From Mesostigma viride (lineage: Eukaryota > Streptophyta > Mesostigmatophyceae > Mesostigmatales > Mesostigmataceae), in contig RPFO01000310.1 in assembly GCA_009746045.1 (NCBI GenBank), forward strand, positions 1,704,389-1,768,388: DNA of 64,000 nucleotides, given 5' to 3'. The translations under genes were made by a program, and so were the position numbers. The notes beneath the pieces were generated by a model that saw nothing but the letters and a program-made list of their open reading frames with translations, ran no database searches and was not told the DNA's origin. Shown here in pieces: positions 54,468 through 64,000 of the stretch (positions are counted from its first letter, which is position 1; every line of letters begins with the position of its first letter).

Positions 54468-54680
54468 ATGAAGAGCAAAGCCCGGTGGGGAGTACATGTA
54501 ACGCATTACCACGAGAAGGGGTCCCCACACCGCATTTCTTCGCTCTCTGTTCCTATGCAGAACAAGAAGAGGTGGAAGACCAATGTCCCGGCTCACACGC
54601 CAGCCCATGTGGGTAAGCCCCCTCCCCCAAAGCGGAAGGGGCGCTTTGGGGAGAAGTGTAGTGAGGATTTTGTAGACTAG
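54468..54680 (+). other. 70-codon basic ORF of unknown function
   Basis: The ORF reads MKSKARWGVHVTHYHEKG at the start and PPPPKRKGRFGEKCSEDFVD at the end. The Lys/Arg/Pro content resembles an exon more than the surrounding AT-rich DNA. It lies just downstream of the candidate cargo gene and could be its last exon. No domain is recognised. Confidence 0.25.
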
Positions 54681-54744
54681 ATAGCTTAGAGTTAGCTTAT
54701 TTCGATGTTGCGGCTTGACCCACCTCTACCCATTCAGCAAGGAA

Positions 54745-54805
54745 TATGCATGTGCTGCATGATCTCCCAACGGAGGCATGTTATAATTTTATTTGATTCT
54801 TTAAT
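54745..54805. repeat. Dispersed short repeat related to the RT insert
   Basis: The stretch tgtgctgcatgatctcccaa and cggaggcat followed by an AT-rich tail closely resembles 23,130-23,180 of the SINE-like insert in RT. Confidence 0.6.
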
Positions 54806-55137
54806 GTAGTGTCTTGGGGCATGATGCAGATGAGATTTGTAACTTCCGTGTAATTATGTTTCTAAAGAGATTAGCATAGTACTCTAAACATGCCCATGCG
54901 CATGACACGCAAGTACTAACTTACTTACACCAGACCTGGCAATAAACAAGCATTGATGGGATGGACCCAGCGATACATAATGGGCGTGCATGCGTAAAAA
55001 ATATACACTATGCATGGCCCAATGGGCATGCATTCAAATAATTACAAATGAAGGCCGCCATGAGAGCACTGAAGCTAAACCAGACCGGGCCACAATTAAC
55101 CCTCCAGCACCAAAGTTCCACTGCATCATGTAAGACA
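54806..55137. other. Spacer, no gene seen
   Basis: AT-rich sequence between the short repeat and the CCAT array. The frames that enter the array from here are open only because of the repeat. Confidence 0.5.
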
Positions 55138-56516
55138 AGCCATCCATCCATCCATCCATCCATCCATCCATCCATCCATCCATCCATCCATCCATCCATC
55201 CATCCATCCATCCATCCATCCATCCATCCATCCATCCATCCATCCATCCATCCATCCATCCATCCATCCATCCATCCATCCATCCATCCATCCATCCATC
55301 CATCCATCCATCCATCCATCCATCCATCCATCCATCCATCCATCCATCCATCCATCCATCCATCCATCCATCCATCCATCCATCCATCCATCCATCCATC
55401 CATCCATCCATCCATCCATCCATCCATCCATCCATCCATCCATCCATCCATCCATCCATCCATCCATCCATCCATCCATCCATCCATCCATCCATCCATC
55501 CATCCATCCATCCATCCATCCATCCATCCATCCATCCATCCATCCATCCATCCATCCATCCATCCATCCATCCATCCATCCATCCATCCATCCATCCATC
55601 CATCCATCCATCCATCCATCCATCCATCCATCCATCCATCCATCCATCCATCCATCCATCCATCCATCCATCCATCCATCCATCCATCCATCCATCCATC
55701 CATCCATCCATCCATCCATCCATCCATCCATCCATCCATCCATCCATCCATCCATCCATCCATCCATCCATCCATCCATCCATCCATCCATCCATCCATC
55801 CATCCATCCATCCATCCATCCATCCATCCATCCATCCATCCATCCATCCATCCATCCATCCATCCATCCATCCATCCATCCATCCATCCATCCATCCATC
55901 CATCCATCCATCCATCCATCCATCCATCCATCCATCCATCCATCCATCCATCCATCCATCCATCCATCCATCCATCCATCCATCCATCCATCCATCCATC
56001 CATCCATCCATCCATCCATCCATCCATCCATCCATCCATCCATCCATCCATCCATCCATCCATCCATCCATCCATCCATCCATCCATCCATCCATCCATC
56101 CATCCATCCATCCATCCATCCATCCATCCATCCATCCATCCATCCATCCATCCATCCATCCATCCATCCATCCATCCATCCATCCATCCATCCATCCATC
56201 CATCCATCCATCCATCCATCCATCCATCCATCCATCCATCCATCCATCCATCCATCCATCCATCCATCCATCCATCCATCCATCCATCCATCCATCCATC
56301 CATCCATCCATCCATCCATCCATCCATCCATCCATCCATCCATCCATCCATCCATCCATCCATCCATCCATCCATCCATCCATCCATCCATCCATCCATC
56401 CATCCATCCATCCCATCCATCCATCCATCCATCCATCCATCCATCCATCCATCCATCCATCCATCCATCCATCCATCCATCCATCCATCCATCCATCCAT
56501 CCATCCATCCATCCAT
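55138..56516. repeat. (CCAT)n microsatellite, about 1.38 kb
   Basis: Roughly 344 uninterrupted CCAT units with a single one-base slip (catcccatcc at about 56,412). All frames are open and encode Ser-Ile-His-Pro or Met-Asp-Gly-Trp periodic peptides; none is regarded as a gene. Confidence 0.99.
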
Positions 56517-58001
56517 CGGGGTATAGTCCTAGTACAGCCATGCTACGTCCTGGCTATGATGAGATTACTTGCCCACGCTCCTAGTGTTATGCCATGCTCA
56601 CATGAGTCTTATTGCACCCACAGATTGCCGGATCGTTAGCGTGTCCGTTTAGCTAGCGTTCCCGAATGCAGCTGTGGCATGCCTTAGGCATGAAGGAGAG
56701 TGGGGGTCTCTGCCCTTTCTCCTGTTGTGCACACACAGGCATTAAAAGCACTTCGGTGCTCCGTGACTCCCCAACGGGAGCACGTGTTTAAATAATTAAT
56801 TAATGAATGAATCGGGGTTAACTAATGCTCCTTGACTCCCTAATGGGGGCATGAGTTTAATAAATGAATTAAGTAGTTAGTTAATAAATCAGGTTGATTC
56901 AGATGAGGTCCCTGCTGGTTCCTTGTGGACTGGCCAGCCAGGGAGATATCTTCTTACATGGTCAGGCCCTTGCCGACCATGTAACAACCTGTTAGGCGAC
57001 GCAGTGGCCAACATTGGACATACCGCCATATGTTTGTCTCCGCGATATGATTTTAGCTGACATGCAGAGCACAGACACTGTTGGCGTCATCCGCTCAACC
57101 CCTCTTATTCATACATGGGACCTCGGATATGTAGGATTAGTAGCGTTGCCCAGGCGGACATTGTCAAAGACTACGACCCCCCAGTTGTGGGTCCTAGGAA
57201 ATTTAACAAGCATGATTGTCTCCTTGTTGATAGGCATTAATTCATCCTTGATGATAGGCATTGCTTGCGTGCAAGATTAGCTCGAGGCCCATATTTTAGA
57301 CTACTAGCTGAGCTGTGGACATACATGTAGTTATTGACGTCTTGACGGATATTGACGTCTTGGGGGACTTCCACTATATCTTCTTTGGGGAATTCAGAGA
57401 TCCCGGTCCCCCAACATGGACATGAGACTAATTAAAATCAATTAATCAATGTCATGAATAGAGCGCGTTCATGACGTTCAGTCATGAACAGAGCCCTAAC
57501 CTTAAACACATAAGAAAACAATTATGGCGGGCCATGTGACCAATGTAAGAAGCTTAGCCCCCAAACATATTGTTGTCTCACGTAATGAATCACTTGCTGA
57601 TCAACAAATCGATGGTTATCTCATAGGCACAATGTACCTCTGACCATCATTGCTGGCCCATGCATGCATGCACCAATGGCAGCCTACATGACACATACAT
57701 CGCTTATTTGCCATGTAAAAAATGCGACAAAGTGTCCATATAGGTACTCATAGATTAGCACAAATTCCTTAGCACGATGTGGACAACTTTACTTAACGGT
57801 GAAAGCCTGTCTCGCCCTTATTGCCTTGAGGGTTCCCGGCGATAGGTCCTGTCTGTTGGTCGACATTTTTCTTTTGCAGCTGGCCATCGTCGGTAGGTAT
57901 GAATGATCTCGATGCTAGCAATTACGATGATGATACCCGAGGTAGTCTATACCTAGGATCGAGAGCTTCTTCTTGTATGGCAATGCCGGCAGTTAACTAT
58001 T
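56517..58001. other. Non-coding stretch with two short dispersed repeats
   Basis: Two further members of the short family occur at about 56,757-56,815 (tgctccgtgactccccaacg) and 56,828-56,885 (tgctccttgactccctaatg), each with an AT-rich tail. I see no supportable gene in the rest, only frames below 90 codons. Confidence 0.5.
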
Positions 58002-58690
58002 ACTCCGAATAAAGAGTTAAGAGGTTGGCCCTCGGCAGTCGGCATGGCGATCACGGAGCGATGACGGGGCGATGACGGGGCGATGACGGGGCGTTGACGC
58101 GCGTGATGAATAGGATCTGTTTGACAGGCGGCGGCTATTGGTAATATAGATTGTTGATTAAGAGAAGAGTTTAGATGTTGGCCCGTGGGCGATGACGGTG
58201 ACGGCGTCACCGTCATCGCCCTCGACGGGCGTCATGAATACGACCTTTTTGATATGCGGCGGCTATTGGTAATATAGGTCGTTGACTACTACTCCGAATA
58301 CAAATGTAAAGAGGTTGGCCCTCGGCTGGCTCGGCATGGCGATCACGGGGCGATGACGGGGCGATGACGGGGCGTTGACGCGCGTGATGAATAGGATCTG
58401 TTTGATAGGCGGCGGCTATTGGTAATATAGATTGTTGATTAAGAGAAGAGTTTAGATGTTGGCCCGTCGAGGGCGATGACGGTGACGGTCGTCACCGTCA
58501 TCGCCCTCGACGGGCGTGATGATAAGCCCATGTTTGATATGCGGCAGCTATTGGTAGTATAGGTCGTTGACTATCACTCCGAATAAAGAGTTAACAGGTT
58601 AAGGCCCTCGGCCGGGCGATGACGGGGCGATGACGGGGCGTTGACGCTCGTGATGAATAGGACCTGTTTGATAGGCGGCGGCTATTGCTA
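58002..58690. repeat. About 287-bp tandem repeat with hairpins
   Basis: The block starting actccgaata recurs at 58,002, 58,291 and 58,576 (steps 289 and 285). Each unit contains repeats of cgatgacgggg. Perfect inverted repeats such as gggcgatgacggtgac paired with gtcaccgtcatcgccc occur near 58,190-58,220. The second unit has a longer form (cccgtcgagggcgatgacgg paired with its complement) near 58,465-58,515. Confidence 0.9.
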
Positions 58691-58721
58691 ATATATAGGT
58701 CGGATATTTGTGTACCACCCC

Positions 58722-59155
58722 CCTCCTTCCCGCGGCAGGTACGCAGCGACCCGCTGTTGCATGTCCTGGCTGCAATTGTGTATCACTTGTACGGTATTTG
58801 TGTATCACTTGTAGCGTATTTGTGTATCACTTGTCCTCCTTCCCACGGCAGGTACGCAGCGACCCGCTGTTGTCCTGGCTGCAATTGTGTATCACTTGTA
58901 CGGTATTTGTGTATCACTTGTAGCGTATTTGTGTATCACTTGTCCTCCTTCCCACGGCAGGTACGCAGCGACCCGCTGTTGTCCTGCCTGCAATTGTGTA
59001 TCACTTGTACGGTATTTGTGTATCACTTGTAGCGTATTTGTGTATCACTTGTCCTCCTTCCCACGGCAGGTACGCAGCGACCCGCTGTTATACTGGCGGT
59101 ATTTGTGTATCACTTGTAGCGTATTTGTGTATCACTTGTACGGTATTTGTGTACC
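58722..59155. repeat. 109-bp tandem repeat, about four copies
   Basis: The anchor cctccttcccacggcaggta starts at 58,835, 58,944 and 59,053 (exact 109-bp steps), with a variant at 58,722. Inside each unit gtatttgtgtatcacttgta is itself repeated. The open frames (YLCITCSVFVYHL) reflect the repeat. Confidence 0.93.
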
Positions 59156-60160
59156 ACCACCCTCCATGGCCCATGCAGCCCGGCCCGGCATCGTGCCGTC
59201 GCCGACCCGACAACGTTTTCTCGAACAACACGAATTTGAATTTTAGGGACTGGAGCGGCTGGCACGCTAGCGGCACGACCAACGGAACAAGAGAACCGAG
59301 AAACTGTGGCCGCCAGGAGGATAAAGGTTTCAAGGCGCATGCGTTTGAGGCTAGCCAGAACCGAATGCGAGGTTTTACTTTATCAAACCGATGTATATCA
59401 ATGTGGCCAGAATTCTTTTCCAGTTGCGGGGTCGTGTGTCGCCAATTTGTTGTTGGGCCGGGCACTTTAATCGTGATTGCAAGAAGTCAGTTCACGACGC
59501 CGTTAGCGTGGCATTTATGTACAGCAATTCATCGTTCGGCTTCTTTATCCTATCGGCAACTCCTCACGACGTGTGAGCGTGAGTCGGTTGTCGTGTGAAT
59601 GGACACTTTCTGGGAAAGTAAGTCACTAGAGGGCCAATTTCACCGATCGCAAAACATTTACCCAGTTTGGGCAGATAGACCTGGCTAAATACGAGGGCGA
59701 GCGGAAGTAATTGTTGATGCATAGCCATCTGCTTCCTGCGCTTTGTAATTGTAATGAGTTGTTCGCAAATTGGCGTCTCTACCGGTTACTCCTCTGTGCA
59801 CAGCTGGCGACCAAGAAGACTTCATTGGCAGCCGGACTGCGGATGCGCGTCGTTGGAATATTAGCAACGTTAACATGTTTGCTGCGTTTTTTGTGAAGCT
59901 TGTCTAGCCGACTGCATTTGGGAGACTTGGCAAGGTTGCCTCCAATCGTTGAAGTCACAACCTGGGTGTCAATTCACGTTTACTAGCCACGGTCATAGTA
60001 ACATTCTAATGGCATTTGTCCCAGTTTCAACATTGGTTTTCACTCTGATCTGATGGAGTGAAGGGCCTAGCTCCGTGGTTTTGTGTCATTGTAGCAGTTT
60101 AGTCGCCTGCTAACGTAGTGAATCTTCCATCCCACCTCTCCCACCCCCACCCGCACTTCT
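59156..60160. other. Unannotated stretch
   Basis: No repeat or domain recognised. Frames up to about 125 codons on both strands overlap one another. Confidence 0.4.
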
Positions 60161-60300
<140 letters not shown>

Positions 60301-61019
60301 TCCCACCACCCGCTCTCTTGTCCCTCCCCCACCCCTCCTCTCTCTTTCCCTTTTCCTTGGCTGTTGAGAAGGACTGGGGTGAAAACTCCAGACCGTTGGT
60401 GGCTGCCTTCAAGCAGGAAGTTTCAAGGATCAACAAGTTTTTGTGAGCTGTCTGATATGGTCACTGCTGCGACAAAGGTGAGTTATCTTGTTTTTCATGC
60501 AATTTTTTTGCTGTAGCTAGGTAAGCCGGCCATTTTGTACTCCCCTTTCTTTTGCTCTCACGATTTATTCTTGTTGTGGTTTATATGGTCCCGTTAAGTG
60601 GCATGCATTATCATTATCCACATTAGTGTGAGAAACCATCCGCAGTGTTGTAGCTTGCATCTATAACAACAGTTTTTGCTGCCGCCGCCACTGCTATTAC
60701 CAACATTAAGTCATTCTTGCTTTCTAAGCACTCTTTTTCCTCTTAGGCTGTTGGTTGGGATACCAGCCACCCTTGCACGCATAAATTCAAGCACCGGGTG
60801 CATGTGAAAACACAACCAAGGCAAGAATGTCCCCCTCTCGCAATATCCCACCCACGCAACGCACCCAATGCAGCAAGAATGGGACCACCTTGTTGCCATG
60901 AGCTCTAGCACCGTTGCCACCCCTAGCTTTCTACTGTTCCCGTCCATCCTTATTTACACTGGCTGCTTTGCTTGCATTTCTGGCTCAGTGCCAGTTTGCA
61001 CTTGCTAGCTTGCTAAGAC

Positions 61020-61430
61020 AATAATGCAGCTTGCAAACGGCAAGGGCAAGCACCCGGGTAAGAGCAAAGGCAACCGCACGAGCAAAGGAAAGGGAAACTG
61101 GAAGAGCAAGCACAAGGCCAAGGAAAGGACAAAGGCACTTGTGCTTGCCAAAAGGGCAGGCTCAAGGGAAATGACAAGGGCAAGGGCAGGGGCAGGCACA
61201 AGGGAAGCGGATAAGGGCAAGGGCAGGCGCAAGGGAAAGAGATTAGGACAAGTCAAGCACGAGGGAACGGACAAGGGCAAGGGCAGGCACAAGGGAAAAG
61301 ATGAAGACAAGGGCAGGCACTAGGGAAAGGATGAGGGCAACGGCAAACACTGGGGATCAAAGGATAGGGGCAAGGGCAGATGCTAGGGTAACAGTTAGGG
61401 CAAAGGCAGGCACAAGAGAAGAATAAGGGG
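61020..61430. repeat. Degenerate aagggcaaggg-type minisatellite
   Basis: Short purine-rich units (caagggcagg, acaagggaaa) are repeated irregularly. The 99-codon frame at 61,024-61,323 is Lys/Gly/Arg-rich because of them, so I do not call it a gene. Confidence 0.75.
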
Positions 61431-61641
61431 CCGTGAAGTATAAGTGGAAATGCGGGTGGCGACATGGGGTTCGATCGGGCCTGCTGATGCAAATGCAGAT
61501 TTCAACTGCAGTGACAAACACAAGCGTAGACATAGGCAACGACAAATTCCTTGCATGCGTGCCTTGCTCTTCACCGGCTGGCTCGTTTGCTAGTTGTCTA
61601 ACAGTTTCTACCGATAAACATCACTTGCCATTGTAAGGTCT

Positions 61642-61892
61642 GCCTTGCTGCCGTGCTAGTGGGTAGCTGGGTGATCGTGCTTGTTCCTTGTCAAGGGAGG
61701 GATGCATGTGGAGTAGGTGGGTGGGTGTGCTTGTTCCTTGCCAAGGAAGGGATGCACAAAGGTTAGATAGGTGCACGTGCTTGTTTCTTGTCAAGGGAGG
61801 GACGCACAAAGGGTAGGTGGGGGCACATGGTTGTGCCTCGTCAAGGGCGGGATGCACGAAGGGTAGGTGGGGGCATGTGGTTGGTCCTTGTC
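61642..61892. repeat. 50-bp tandem repeat, about five copies
   Basis: The anchor caagggaggga (with variants) starts at 61,692, 61,742, 61,792 and 61,842, exactly 50 bp apart. Each unit contains gtaggtggg and cttgttccttg-like segments. Confidence 0.93.
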
Positions 61893-62600
61893 TTTTCACC
61901 GCCCAAGCGATGGCGATGTAGCATGCATTATACATTTATTCGTGCATTAAAAATCACTTTCCTTACAAGCGGCCTTAGCCGACTCCATCTGCCGTTGCCA
62001 TTTCTCCGTATTGCATTGTCCGGACACGGTTTTTGTGTCGCAGGTCTTCCCCCGTAAAGGCACAAGCTGCCTGCGCGCGGAATTATGTGCAGACACCTCG
62101 GTTTCCAACACGACGGCTTCCCGCACATATCGAGCTCTGGATGTACAACATCTTCCCCCGGCGCACTTGCTCCCGGATGGAGCTTCTGTGCGGTGCCGAC
62201 ATCCCCGGAGCTGTCCTAAGCACCGCATGGAAACAGTATTTCAAGCCACGAAGAGAAGCCACGAATTTGATATTGACTTGATATTGTCGTCAGAAGACTT
62301 GATATGCTATTTTCTGTGAAGGCGTTGGATTTTTGTGCATGACATGTAATCCTGCATTTAATAATGAAATTTTTTATGAAATAGGAACTCGTCTTGCATG
62401 AGCCTTGCTGCAAATGCCATTCATTTTTTTCCCCCGGGTAAATGGGTGTTAGGGGTTAGGTTGACCGAAATGATAAGTGAAATCAAAGTGAAATTCTGAT
62501 AAGTGACATGCGTACTGCAATTCAGAACGACATAGCGACATGATTGTAGTACCGGTAGTGTACGCGAGAAGCATACGACGTCGTAACCTACGGGACCGAG
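61893..62600. other. Unannotated stretch
   Basis: Between the 50-bp repeat and the subterminal repeats I see no supportable gene. Overlapping frames at 62,011-62,319 have no recognisable domain. Confidence 0.4.
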
Positions 62601-62612
62601 TACCGGGATCGT

Positions 62613-62790
62613 AAATTACCAACTCGTAAATTACTACCTCGCAAATTACTACCTCGTACCTTACTACCTCGTAAATTACTACCTCGTACATTACTACCTC
62701 GTACATTACTACCTCGTACATTACTACCTCGTAAATTACTACCTCGTAAATTACTACCCTCGTAAATTACGACGTCGGATCTTACCTCGG
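62613..62790. repeat. CACTA subterminal repeats (about 15-bp units)
   Basis: About ten head-to-tail units of ttactacctcgtaaa or ttactacctcgtaca lie 80-300 bp from the right end of the element. Related units near the left end (51,770-51,990) are fewer and in other orientations. In CACTA elements such arrays bind the TnpA-type protein. Confidence 0.88.
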
Positions 62791-62864
62791 ATCTAACTCG
62801 TAGCTTACGAGAAAGATCCGAACTCTTATACAAACGGTAAGAGTAGTCTGTGCCGTAAGTTACC

Positions 62865-62920
62865 ACCTCGTAATTTACGCCTCGGATCATTTTTACTACC
62901 CTCGGACGAAAAGTATAGTG
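62865..62920. repeat. CACTA-type element, right inverted repeat
   Basis: 56 bp ending gtatagtg, perfectly complementary to 51,747-51,802 and followed by the second AG. Confidence 0.95.
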
Positions 62921-63878
62921 AGGACAAAGGGCTGTGAGCAGCAAATGACCTTCTTGTGAGACCAAGAGAAGTCACACTGAGCTGGGCAGGTTCTACCAGC
63001 TCAGAAGCTGGGGGCATATCCCTTCCCCATTCTGCTCCTTTTATTATTGAACCGACACAGGCGGTCTTCCAATGTGCCTTCTGGAATATTTCAAGAGGCA
63101 AGGAACATCTGAATGATTCCAGAGGAATTGGGTCACAATGGGTTTTTAGGAGACTCTTTGTGTTATTGGGCCATCAACAATGGTAACACCGGGAAAACCA
63201 AGAATGGCTGGCCAATGAGAGTGGGCCCCTTGTAGCCATCAACAACACAAAGTGTCAAAGACTCACCCAAGAATGGGATAGTGATATTCCCAAGAACTTG
63301 ATGATTAGTGTTACCCGCAAAGTCTTGGACATTAGTCCATGGACTGGGTTCAAGGGAATACTTATCCTGCAAAGCATTAAGGGTGAGGTGACAGAGACCT
63401 CTGCTTTGGTATCCACATCAAAGCCATCAAGGTCCATGCCCTTCTCTAGAAGAGAAGTTATTTTGGCAATCTTTAGTGAAGGCTTGAGCTTCTTTACAAT
63501 ATCCCGAAGCTCTTGAGGATTGCCCCTCTTGCCGAGCTGAGTGTTCAACGTGGACAACCCCTCCTCAGCCTGTCTTCCTTGGGCTGGTATTTTCCCATCA
63601 GTCTCCAAGGGCATTGGCTTATTACCAGGGTAATTGAATCCAAGCTTTGGCTGTTCAGACTGAAATATGTTATCCACCTGCCCAGGGGTCTCAAGCCCAT
63701 GTTCCAACGGCCGGAGCTTCCGGTGCTGATCAGACACCCTATTATCCAACAAGTCAGCTTCAAATATATCATCCTGTGATATCCCAGTCAATGTTCGATC
63801 TAGGCTGAGCTTGCTGAGTAGTAGGCTCCAGTTGATGGGAGGCCGCCCTTTCTGGTAGTTGGAGTCCAGCCTGTTCAC
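62921..63878 (-). pseudogene. Copia-2 protease-like region and RT leader
   Basis: Minus-strand frames in two phases encode a linker (NPQELRDIVKKLKPSLKIAK) and then DGFDVDTKAEVSVTS, the position of the protease active site, here DTKA. They continue with NVQDFAGNTNHQVLGNITIP, TLCVVDGYKGPTLIGQPFL and, closer to the CACTA-type element, RRSFAAHSPLS. The order and residues parallel copia-1 (DTQA, then VVEGYDGPALLGQPFL), immediately before RT. At least one frameshift lies near 63,360. Sequence from 63,879 to 64,000 continues the element without a clear domain. Confidence 0.75.
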
Positions 63879-64000
63879 TGGCCAAAGGTGGACAGGAAAG
63901 ATTGGGAGATCCAGATGCCTCTTCAGGGGCCATATTTACCAGGGGATTTTCTTCATTAATTTTGAACGTTCATTGGATCTCTCTTCAAATCTATTCGAGC

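Noticed and set aside
55008-56541. Four frames of 470-500 codons (Met-Asp-Gly-Trp and Ser-Ile-His-Pro repeats)
   Set aside because: Products of the CCAT array; same explanation in all frames.
61024-61323. 99-codon Lys/Gly-rich ORF
   Set aside because: Matches the degenerate purine-rich minisatellite and has no other protein feature.

Overview
The window is eukaryotic repeat-rich DNA. I see no rRNA, complete tRNA, CRISPR array, operon or secure host gene. The evidence is LTR retrotransposons of the Ty3/gypsy and Ty1/copia types, terminal-inverted-repeat DNA transposons, long microsatellites and minisatellites, and GT..AG splice-like signals around one candidate gene. The organism cannot be named from the sequence; a large, transposon-rich genome of an alga or other protist would fit, but that is a guess.

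Layout. 1-4.2 kb: a (CCCA)/(ACGC)/(ACTC) microsatellite, a 173-bp tandem repeat, a broken unrecognised gene and a nested minisatellite. 4.3-5.6 kb: a minus-strand 5' fragment of the same gypsy family that dominates the window. 6,700-14,002 and 14,004-42,394: two near-identical units of a tandem duplication. Each unit holds an inverted LTR, a decayed plus-strand gypsy pol, a hAT-like MITE and a hAT element. Unit 1 carries a further 2.26-kb insertion. Unit 2 carries a young 23.3-kb composite gypsy element (14,536-37,873) with a CCGGG target duplication, whose empty site is still visible in unit 1.

The large gypsy element encodes a small upstream protein resembling the RNase H1 hybrid-binding/viroplasmin domain, then gag, protease-RT-RNase H-integrase-chromodomain, then an extra downstream reading frame (ORF3). 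Five later insertions interrupt it: a TTAA transposon in the 5' LTR, a 1.78-kb inverted-repeat element in protease, a 103-bp SINE-like insert in RT, a 1.7-kb piggyBac-like TTAA element after RT, and a 6.4-kb LTR element without coding capacity in ORF3. When the three pol insertions and one copy of each target duplication are subtracted, the remaining segments add up to 4,077 nt, exactly 1,359 codons.

43.1-64 kb: two copia-like elements on the minus strand. Copia-1 (43,088-48,100) lies in the integrase gene of the decayed gypsy. It has an unusual gag - integrase - protease-like - RT - RNase H order. Copia-2 (about 48,104 to beyond the window end) appears to have landed in the 5' LTR of copia-1. 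Copia-2 is in turn split by a 1.34-kb TTAA element and by an 11,174-bp CACTA-type element (51,747-62,920). The CACTA-type element has 56-bp perfect inverted ends. It carries a candidate spliced cargo gene, a 1.38-kb (CCAT)n tract and several minisatellites.

The most unusual signals are the upstream RNase H1 HBD-like protein and its reuse inside a decayed pol, the integrase-before-protease copia lineage with substituted DT(Q/K)A protease motifs, ORF3, and the CACTA-type element with cargo.
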